The position numbers were made by a program, and so were the translations under genes. This document shows, piece by piece, positions 16,670 through 23,576 of a stretch of 64,000 bases of DNA. Numbering within the stretch: the first letter of the stretch is position 1; each line of letters opens with the position of its first letter. The notes under the pieces are model-generated. The model saw only the letters and a program-made list of their open reading frames with translations. It was not told the origin of the DNA and made no database searches. The DNA lies in assembly GCA_964520045.1 (NCBI GenBank), contig CAZFMJ010000001.1, positions 1 through 64,000 of the forward strand, given 5' to 3'. This DNA is from CAZFMJ01 sp964520045. GTDB lineage: Bacteria; Elusimicrobiota; Elusimicrobia; Elusimicrobiales; CAZFMJ01.

Positions 16670-17731
16670 ATGAAATTAAATGTCATTTGCAGGTCCGCAA
16701 TCATCTTTGCCGCCGCCGTGATTTTAACTCCCGCGGCTTATGCCGGTTATTCCTTCAGCTGGAGCTGGAGCGGCGGAGGGGCATCAAGATCCGGACATTC
16801 GCCGACCTACAGTTCGCTGGCCCAGTGCGAAAGCGCAAGGACCGCAACTAGCAATAAAATACGCGCTTCGGGCGCAATGCCCCATATGGGTAATTGTTCG
16901 GGTTCAGGCGGAGGTTCATCAGGCGCGTCTTCTGGATATTCGGGTCTGGGCGGACAGATTCAAAGCGCTGTCGGAGCCATAGGCGACGCATTCAGACCTG
17001 CGCGGCAGAGCGCCCCTGCCGGGCCTGATCCCGCCGTTCTTCAGAGGCAGAAAGAGGCGGAGGAAGCCGAAAGAGCGGAAAGACTGCGCAAGGCGGAGGA
17101 AGCGCGCAGGCTCAAAGCCGAGGAAGAAAGAAAAACACATGACGAACTTATGGGTAATCTGAAACGCACCGGGACAGGGCTGAAACTAAAAAAAACCGGT
17201 GATTTTGAACCTCAGATAAAAAAGACGGAAGAAGTCAGGTCGGGTTCCTGCTCAAACGTTCTTTCCGGCGCATGGAACACCCTGCACCAATTCGGGCAGG
17301 AAGGCCAGGAATTCGGCTACACTTTTGCCAAAGAGCAATATACCGAGGCGCTGAAAAGCGCGGGCGAGCCGCTCACCGATGCCGCCGCCCAAAAACTGGG
17401 CGCCGAAAAATATAAGGCGAATTACGAGACCACGCAAAAAGGGCTTGATGCCAGAGAAGACCTGAAACAATACGAGAAAGATTTTACCGAACTTATGGCC
17501 CAAATCAAGGCCTGCGCCGCGCAAAAAGGCTGTGAGTGGATGGGAATGCTGAAAAACACTGCAAACGGCGCCTCGTCATGGGTAAGGACCGTGGCTTCCG
17601 ACGATTACAACGAAGCCTTAAAGCGCGCTGAAGAGGCCCGCAGATTTCTGACGAATTACATCAAGCGCATGGAATCGGCCTCCGAGAAGCTGATGACCAA
17701 CGCAAGCCGGTGCATGAATACAAAAATATAA
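16670..17731 (+). CDS. Exported Gly/Ser-rich coiled-coil protein, unknown function
   Basis: The product is 353 residues. A signal peptide (to about residue 24, AAYA) is followed by a Ser/Gly/Trp-rich stretch (FSWSWSGGGASRSG), a low-complexity Gly/Ser part (to about 105), a charged helix full of EEAERAERLRKAEEARRLKA, and a globular-looking helical domain with several Cys. The last 31 residues are duplicated at 23370-23465. A GGGGGGAA Shine-Dalgarno precedes the ATG. It is followed by the ankyrin gene after 30 bases with its own GGAGGAAA, so they form an operon of two exported proteins. I do not recognise a family. Confidence 0.75.
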   Translation: MKLNVICRSAIIFAAAVILTPAAYAGYSFSWSWSGGGASRSGHSPTYSSLAQCESARTATSNKIRASGAMPHMGNCSGSGGGSSGASSGYSGLGGQIQSAVGAIGDAFRPARQSAPAGPDPAVLQRQKEAEEAERAERLRKAEEARRLKAEEERKTHDELMGNLKRTGTGLKLKKTGDFEPQIKKTEEVRSGSCSNVLSGAWNTLHQFGQEGQEFGYTFAKEQYTEALKSAGEPLTDAAAQKLGAEKYKANYETTQKGLDAREDLKQYEKDFTELMAQIKACAAQKGCEWMGMLKNTANGASSWVRTVASDDYNEALKRAEEARRFLTNYIKRMESASEKLMTNASRCMNTKI

Positions 17732-17737
17732 AACGCC
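17636..17737 (+). repeat. 102-base direct repeat, copy 1
   Basis: This covers the last 31 codons of the Gly/Ser-rich protein gene plus a few bases. Copy 2 at 23370-23471 differs at only three positions: one AAT to AGT change (Asn to Ser) and two synonymous third-base changes. Homology starts abruptly at GCCCGCAG on the left in both copies. A GGAGGAAAC Shine-Dalgarno follows both after a short divergent stretch. Confidence 0.9.
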
Positions 17738-17761
17738 ACAAATTCGCGGAGGAAACAAAAA

Positions 17762-19525
17762 ATGACAGCCCAAATTTTATGTGTTCTTTTGATGTCGGTC
17801 GTCATGGCCGGCATGATCCCGCCGGCCCACGCTAAAGACCGCAAGCAGGCGCGGGAAGAACTTGAAGAATTAGGGAAAAAAGTGGATAATCAGCGGGATA
17901 TAAATGGCGCCATCGGCGACTGCAAGGGATGGCTTTTTAAAATGTTCATGGAGGCCGGGCTGGACCCTGATAAGCGTTTTGACGATGATAATTTTCTTCA
18001 CTACGCCGCGCAAACCTGTTGTCTGGATATAGTGAACATGCTCTTATCAAATAAGGCAAAGGTTGACGGAAAGGATAAACACGGCAACACGCCTCTTAAC
18101 AGGATACTCTGTTCAGACCCGGCCAAAACCCTTCCGGTGGCACGCGCTTTGCTGGAGCACGGAGCCGATGCAAAAACCCGCAATAAAGACGGCAGAACCG
18201 TACTGATGGACCGGCCCTACAATCCGAAATCCGCCGAAGCGATACTGCTCCTCATTGAAAAAGGCGCGGATGTGAACGCCCGCGACAAAGAAGGGATGAC
18301 GCCGGTGATGCACGCCGCGCTTACAAATTCGCAGGACCCGAAGTATATCAGGGCATTTATGGATAAAGGCGCGGATGCTAACGCTTTGAACAAAGAAGGC
18401 ATATCGCTGCTTATGCACGCGGTACGCTCTGAAAAATGTAATCCTGATTTTCTGGAGCTCCTTATTGAAAAAGGCGCGGATGTGAACGCAAAAGACAAAA
18501 AAGGCAGAACCCCGCTTTTATTCGCGGTAAGCAAGCAGAGGGATGCCTCCTCATATCATGATTCCCTTGGCTGCGGCAAGCCTGCCGTTGAAGTATTGTT
18601 AAAACACGGCGCGGACATCAAAAGAAACTATATTCAAACTTTTGATCCATACACCTGCAAAAAAAACACCTGCAGTGACAAAAAGGATACATACTATTCA
18701 CGCTGCTGCTATGAAATGTCGACAATATTACATCATGTATCTGATGCGCATTCCGATGTCGTTTCCATTCTAATAAAACATGGGGTGGACGTCAAAAAAG
18801 AGGATGCTTACTCATATGGACTCACAGCTTTTTTTAAGGCAGTATCCGACAACAGCCAAAATCTCACAAAAGCTTTCCTTGATGCCGGCATAGATATAAA
18901 CACCACTGATCAGGACGGCCAAACCGCATTATTTCACACCAAATACCATCTTGATATGGCACAGTTACTTCTTGACAAGGGAATTGACATATCTGTGCGA
19001 ATGAAATATCCTCCATGGAACAGCGCGTCACCCCTTATGACCGCGCGCCAGGTAGCCGCAACGAAGTGCCGCAAAGATTCATATGATGCGGACTGCAAAT
19101 TCTCGAAGTTCCTTGAGGACTATGAAGCAGGTTTAGAAAACCGGCGCAAGGCGGAGGAAGAACGCAAGCGGAGGGAAGAGGCGCGCAAAGCCGAAGATAA
19201 CTTTTTTGCCGACTGCAGGCAATGGGGCTCACAGCAGGGCAATTCCCTGCCGGAAGCCGCCCGTTCCCTGTCCATACAGGGCGACACTCTCGCCGAGGCT
19301 CAGCGTTACGATGAAGCCGCCGTTAAATACCGGTCCGTCCTTGCGACGGCTCCGGGTTACGCAACCGCGCGTTTCAATCTGGCTTCGGTTCTAGGTGCGC
19401 AGAAGAAATTCGCCGAGGCCGTAAAGGAAATGCGCTGTTACATCGCGATGGGCCAGTCCCCCGAAGACGAACAGTCGGCCAAAGATTCCATTCTTAAATG
19501 GGAAACCCTTTCCGGAATAAAATAA
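17762..19525 (+). CDS. Exported ankyrin-repeat protein
   Basis: This 587-residue protein has a signal peptide (to about residue 24, PPAHA). Roughly eight to ten ankyrin repeats follow (NFLHYAAQTCCLDIVNMLLS; KDKHGNTPLNRIL; IEKGADVNARDKEGMTPVMH; QDGQTALFHTKYHLDMAQLL), with a Cys-rich insert around residue 295-315 (CKKNTCSDKK...SRCCYE). A charged coiled coil (NRRKAEEERKRREEARK) comes next. The C-terminal ~75 residues match the end of the TPR protein at 15217. An exported scaffold that binds other proteins is inferred. The Shine-Dalgarno GGAGGAAA is good. It is the second gene of the operon with the Gly/Ser-rich protein. Confidence 0.88.
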   Translation: MTAQILCVLLMSVVMAGMIPPAHAKDRKQAREELEELGKKVDNQRDINGAIGDCKGWLFKMFMEAGLDPDKRFDDDNFLHYAAQTCCLDIVNMLLSNKAKVDGKDKHGNTPLNRILCSDPAKTLPVARALLEHGADAKTRNKDGRTVLMDRPYNPKSAEAILLLIEKGADVNARDKEGMTPVMHAALTNSQDPKYIRAFMDKGADANALNKEGISLLMHAVRSEKCNPDFLELLIEKGADVNAKDKKGRTPLLFAVSKQRDASSYHDSLGCGKPAVEVLLKHGADIKRNYIQTFDPYTCKKNTCSDKKDTYYSRCCYEMSTILHHVSDAHSDVVSILIKHGVDVKKEDAYSYGLTAFFKAVSDNSQNLTKAFLDAGIDINTTDQDGQTALFHTKYHLDMAQLLLDKGIDISVRMKYPPWNSASPLMTARQVAATKCRKDSYDADCKFSKFLEDYEAGLENRRKAEEERKRREEARKAEDNFFADCRQWGSQQGNSLPEAARSLSIQGDTLAEAQRYDEAAVKYRSVLATAPGYATARFNLASVLGAQKKFAEAVKEMRCYIAMGQSPEDEQSAKDSILKWETLSGIK

Positions 19526-19575
19526 ATCCGGGTTAATCTCCGCGTTTTTAGTCTGTAATCTCTCCTGCGATGTTA

Positions 19576-19581
19576 TATAAT
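19576..19581 (+). promoter_or_regulatory. -10 box upstream of the hsdM-hsdS fusion
   Basis: A perfect TATAAT lies 41 bases before the GTG start. A TG dinucleotide a few bases upstream may help recognition. No clear -35 box is seen. Confidence 0.4.
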
Positions 19582-19622
19582 ACTTTTATCAAGTCAAACA
19601 GAGAGAGTCGAGGGCATGAACT

Positions 19623-21830
19623 GTGGCGAATAACCTCAATACCACTAAAGAACAGGAACGCGCCGAGCTGCATCGCGCTATCTGGCAAATAGCCAACGAT
19701 CTGCGCGGCAGCGTGGACGGCTGGGACTTTAAGCAATATGTTTTGGGGATGCTTTTTTACCGATTCATCAGCGAAAATCTCGCCAGTTACATCAATGAAG
19801 ACGAGCGGCGCAGCGGCACTAAAGACTTTGACTATGCCAAACTTACAGATAAAAAGGCGGAGTTTGGGCGTGTCGACACGGTGAAGGAAAAAGGGTTTTA
19901 TATTTTACCGGGCGAGCTTTTTATCAATGTCCGTTCAAAAGCCCGCAATGACACCAACCTCAACGAAACACTCGCCAAAGTATTCCGCAATATAGAAAAA
20001 TCGGCCAAAGGTTCTGACAGCGAGGATGATCTCAAAGGTCTGTTTGATGATCTTGATGTGAATTCCAATAAGCTCGGGGCTACGGTTGAAAAAAGGAACC
20101 AAAAGCTGGTGAAGCTTCTGGAGGCCATCGGCGAGCTGGGGTTGGGCAATTACCGCGACAACACGATAGACGCCTTTGGCGATGCCTACGAATTTTTAAT
20201 GACCATGTACGCTTCCAACGCTGGCAAGTCCGGAGGAGAATTTTTTACCCCGCAGGAAGTGAGCGAACTGCTGGCGTGCCTGGCGACCGTCGGCAAGAAG
20301 GAAGTCAACAAGGTATATGACCCAGCCTGCGGCTCCGGCTCGCTTCTTTTGAAGTTTGCCAAGATTCTCGGCAAGGAAAATGTCCGGATAGGTTTCTTTG
20401 GGCAGGAGACCAATATCACCACGTACAACCTGTGCCGTATCAACATGTTTTTGCACGACATTAACTACAATCACTTTGATATTGCCCACGGCGATACGCT
20501 GATAGACCCGAAGCACTGGGATGACGAGCCCTTTGATGCTATCGTTTCCAATCCTCCGTATTCCACTAAGTGGGAGGGCGACAACAATACACTTCTTATC
20601 AATGACCCGCGCTTTTCACCGGCAGGAGTATTGGCCCCAAAGAGCAAAGCCGATCTTGCCTTTACCATGCATATGCTCTCTTGGCTTTCCACCAGCGGCA
20701 CGGCGGCAATCGTTGAATTTCCCGGAGTGCTATATCGTGGCGGCGCAGAACAGAAAATCCGCAAATATTTAATAGATAACAACTACATTGACACCGTGAT
20801 TCAGCTTCCGCCCGATCTTTTCTTTGGCACAACTATCGCCACCTGTATTATCGTGCTCAAAAAAAGCAAGAAGGACAACAAAACCTTGTTTATTGACGCC
20901 TCAGCCGAATTTGTGCGTGGAGGAAATAAAAACAAACTAAACGATGAAAACCGCGCCAAAATAATGGAGGCGTTTACCAAGCGTACGGATAAAGCGCATT
21001 TCGCTAAATTGGTGGGCAACAAAACCATCGAAGAGAATGACTACAACATCGCGGTATCCAGCTATGTAGCGCAAAAAGACACCCGCGAGGTGATTGATAT
21101 TAAAAAGCTCAATTCCGAGATCAAAGGCATCGTTGCGCAACAAAACCAGCTGCGCAAGGCACTGGAAGCGGAGCTGGAAGCAAGGAAGCAGCAGTATGAA
21201 TATTATCGTAATTCCTTATTGACTTTAACGAGAGAGAAAATAAGATCGGCCGCGATATCAGAAATATGCATCCCGACCGATAACATTAAATGGAAGGAAA
21301 CCAAAAATACTTATCACTACATTGATCTAACGTCGGTTAGCCGGGAAAATCATATGATTACTGAAACCATAGAAATAAATGCAGACAACGCTCCGAGCCG
21401 AGCACAAAAAGTCGTCAAGAAAGACGATGTAATCTTTGCGACCACTCGTCCGACCTTGCGACGTTTTGCATTAATTGGCGATGACTATGCCGATGAAATA
21501 GCGAGCACCGGCTATTGTGTTTTACGTGCAGATACTTCTCAGGTATTACCGAAATGGATTTATCACAACATTGCCACACTGGCTTTCAATGATTATGTCG
21601 GGAAGCACCAAGAAGGTTCAGCATACCCATCAATTTCCGATGCAAAAGTAAAAGCTTTCAGAATGCCCGTCCCTGATATTTCTGAACAAACGCGTCTTGT
21701 TTCCATATTGGACAAATTTGAATCACTTGTGAACGATATCTCGGTGGGATTACCTGCGGAATTGAACGCTCGGCGGAAACAATATGAGTATTACCGGGGC
21801 AAGCTCCTGAACTTTGAAGAATATGAATAA
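19623..21830 (+). CDS. Type I restriction-modification HsdM-HsdS fusion
   Basis: This 735-residue protein joins modification and specificity subunits. Residues 1-~505 are HsdM: N-terminal helical domain (HRAIWQIANDLRGSVDGWDF), FFTPQEVSELLACL, the SAM-binding DPACGSGSLL (from 233) and the catalytic NPPY (310-313) of N6-adenine methyltransferases. From ~510 it is HsdS: a conserved helix (ELEARKQQYEYYRNSLL), one target recognition domain (with AYPSISDAKVKAFRMPVP), and a second similar helix (ELNARRKQYEYYRGKLL). With one recognition domain instead of two, a dimer would read a symmetric bipartite site. The start is GTG with GAGGG eight bases upstream. It is followed by Fic. The restriction subunit is reduced to a 3' fragment at 22805, so this is probably an orphan methyltransferase. 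Confidence 0.92.
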   Translation: MANNLNTTKEQERAELHRAIWQIANDLRGSVDGWDFKQYVLGMLFYRFISENLASYINEDERRSGTKDFDYAKLTDKKAEFGRVDTVKEKGFYILPGELFINVRSKARNDTNLNETLAKVFRNIEKSAKGSDSEDDLKGLFDDLDVNSNKLGATVEKRNQKLVKLLEAIGELGLGNYRDNTIDAFGDAYEFLMTMYASNAGKSGGEFFTPQEVSELLACLATVGKKEVNKVYDPACGSGSLLLKFAKILGKENVRIGFFGQETNITTYNLCRINMFLHDINYNHFDIAHGDTLIDPKHWDDEPFDAIVSNPPYSTKWEGDNNTLLINDPRFSPAGVLAPKSKADLAFTMHMLSWLSTSGTAAIVEFPGVLYRGGAEQKIRKYLIDNNYIDTVIQLPPDLFFGTTIATCIIVLKKSKKDNKTLFIDASAEFVRGGNKNKLNDENRAKIMEAFTKRTDKAHFAKLVGNKTIEENDYNIAVSSYVAQKDTREVIDIKKLNSEIKGIVAQQNQLRKALEAELEARKQQYEYYRNSLLTLTREKIRSAAISEICIPTDNIKWKETKNTYHYIDLTSVSRENHMITETIEINADNAPSRAQKVVKKDDVIFATTRPTLRRFALIGDDYADEIASTGYCVLRADTSQVLPKWIYHNIATLAFNDYVGKHQEGSAYPSISDAKVKAFRMPVPDISEQTRLVSILDKFESLVNDISVGLPAELNARRKQYEYYRGKLLNFEEYE

Positions 21831-22698
21831 GATCTCTATCCGGTTCTTTGATGATCGCGAAGTGCGCGCCGTTTGGGACGATAAGAATTCCAAATGGTGG
21901 TTTTCCGTATTGGACATCGTGGCTGTTCTTTTAGGCCAGGACGATTACGGCAAAACGCGGAATTACTGGAAATATCTCAAAGCCAAGCTGAAGCGGGAAA
22001 ACAGTGAAGTGGTTAGCGCCACTACCCAGTTGAAGATTCCTGCGCCAGACGGGAAAAACCGGCTGGCCGACATGCTTGATTACAACGGTATCATCGCCTT
22101 AGGCAAGCAGTTTCCGTCCAAATCGGCAAACCGCTTTATCGAATGGTTCACATACAGCGATAAAACCATCGATGGCAAAAGCAAGCGGAAGGCATATCGC
22201 TTGTTTGAAAGCTCTTTTATTGACGGCATAGAGGTGGGCACGACCAAAGGATTGAAGCAGATCCACGCATACCTGTTTGGCGGATTGTACGATTTTGCCG
22301 GACAGGTACGGAAGAAAAACATTTCCAAAGGCGGCTTTCAGTTTGCGATGGCGCGCTACCTGGATACTACATTGTGGCAGATAGAACAAATGCCGGAAAA
22401 CTCCTTTGACGAAATCGTCGATAAATATGTGGAAATGAACATAGCTCACCCGTTTATGGAAGGCAATGGGAGAAGCGCCCGTATTTGGCTTGATATGATG
22501 CTAAAAAAGCGGATAAAGAAATGCGTGGATTGGAGCAAAATCGGCAAGAACGCATATCTTGATGCCATGGTAAAAACTTCCACCAACAGCGTCGTGATAA
22601 AAAATCTGCTTAAAAATGCCCTGACCGGTAAAATCAATAGCCGCGAAATCTACATGAAAGGGATAGACTACTCGTATTATTACGAGGAAAATAATTGA
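21823..22698 (+). CDS. BRO-N domain fused to a Fic AMP-transferase domain
   Basis: This 291-residue protein has an N-terminal BRO-N/antirepressor-like domain (residues 1-~110: IRFFDDREVRAVWDDKNSKW, WFSVLDIVAVLL, MLDYNGIIALGKQFPS). A Fic domain follows with GLKQIHAYLFGGLYDFAGQV and the complete catalytic motif HPFMEGNGRSAR (209-220). Fic enzymes usually attach AMP to a protein target. I see no clear S/TxxxE(G/N) inhibitory helix. The start at ATG 21823 overlaps the end of hsdMS by eight bases; an upstream TTG at 21814 is the alternative. BRO-N/Fic genes are known passengers of type I restriction loci. The active-site residues look intact. Confidence 0.88.
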   Translation: MNKISIRFFDDREVRAVWDDKNSKWWFSVLDIVAVLLGQDDYGKTRNYWKYLKAKLKRENSEVVSATTQLKIPAPDGKNRLADMLDYNGIIALGKQFPSKSANRFIEWFTYSDKTIDGKSKRKAYRLFESSFIDGIEVGTTKGLKQIHAYLFGGLYDFAGQVRKKNISKGGFQFAMARYLDTTLWQIEQMPENSFDEIVDKYVEMNIAHPFMEGNGRSARIWLDMMLKKRIKKCVDWSKIGKNAYLDAMVKTSTNSVVIKNLLKNALTGKINSREIYMKGIDYSYYYEENN

Positions 22699-22860
22699 AT
22701 GATGCCGGGCAATAAAACATACAAGTTAGTGGCTGAAAATCTGCACCTGCCTGCGCCGCGCCCGCAAGCAGGTGATTTCTGCGTGTATGTTCTGCGGTGT
22801 GCGGATGATTCTTTTAAGTCTAGTCAAAAAGTACCACGAAGACCACATCAAGAACCGTGA
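22699..22860 (+). pseudogene. 5' fragment of a GIY-YIG endonuclease-like gene
   Basis: An ATG directly after the Fic stop (TGAATG) opens a 53-codon frame. Its first ~39 residues end with FCVYVLRCADDSF, which matches the first strand of GIY-YIG domains. The expected YIG strand is missing. After about 22815 the sequence belongs to hsdR in another frame, so the rest of this gene was lost in a deletion. Confidence 0.6.
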
Positions 22861-23263
22861 ACTGCTCATCGATATAAACAAGGCAATCGACTCAAGCGTT
22901 GAACTGCGCAATAAAAAGGACCTTATAAATCAGTTTATTGAGTCACTTGATGCCCATTCGGTGGTGGATGAAGACTGGCAGAAGTATGTGGAAAAGAAAA
23001 AGGTCGAGGAGCTGGAAGAGATTATTAAGCGCGAAAACCTCGATCATGACGAAACCTATAAATTTGTACGGAACGCGTTTCGCAATGGCAGCATTGCTAC
23101 CACCGGCACCGCTTTGTCCAAAATTTTACCGCCTGTATCGCGCTTTTCTCCCGGAGGGGAGCGGTCCAAAAAGCGCGAGAGTGTGCTGGATAAATTAACA
23201 CGCTTCTTTGAGAGATTTTTTGATATTTCTAGCGGGAAACCACCCAGCGCATCCAGTTTATAA
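22805..23263 (+). pseudogene. hsdR: 3' fragment of hsdR (type I restriction subunit)
   Basis: About 150 codons match the C-terminal end of EcoR124-type HsdR proteins: LVKKYHEDHIKNREL, INKAIDSSVELRNKKDLINQ, VVDEDWQKYVEKKKVEELEE, FVRNAFRNGSIATTGTALSK, ILPPVSRFSPGG, LDKLTRFFERFFDI. The helicase and nuclease parts (normally some 850 residues upstream) are absent. The left edge at about 22815 joins directly to a truncated GIY-YIG gene. The locus therefore cannot cut DNA by the type I mechanism. Confidence 0.85.
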
Positions 23264-23369
23264 TCTATACAAAAGCATTTCAGCGCCTCGGATGGGCCTT
23301 ATCCCAGACGCGGCGGAGATGCTCTGGCTCAACGTGGGTATAAATTTAGGTGGTTGTGATACGGGTAAT

Positions 23370-23465
23370 GCCCGCAGATTTCTGACGAGTTATATCAAGC
23401 GCATGGAATCGGCCTCTGAGAAGCTGATGACCAACGCAAGCCGGTGCATGAATACAAAAATATAA
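23370..23465 (+). pseudogene. Duplicated 3' end of the Gly/Ser-rich protein gene (direct repeat copy 2)
   Basis: The last 31 codons of the gene at 16670 are repeated here in the same orientation. The two copies differ at three positions over 102 bases (23370-23471 against 17636-17737). It has no start of its own. Upstream bases (23264-23369) are unrelated to the parent gene. The copy marks the right edge of the ankyrin/restriction segment. A GGAGGAAAC still follows it but no gene does. Confidence 0.85.
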
Positions 23466-23576
23466 AACGCCGAAACAGGCGGAGGAAACTATAAAATTTT
23501 CGGGGTTAATTTCTGTGCTTTCCGTGTCTCCGTGGTGAGAAGCTGTAAGTTTTTTTGGGGAGCGTATCGGTAGTTT

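Noticed and set aside
23208..23465. An 85-codon frame joining the hsdR tail region to the duplicated gene end
   Set aside because: It is a chance fusion through unrelated sequence; only the last 31 codons are meaningful, and they are a duplicated fragment.
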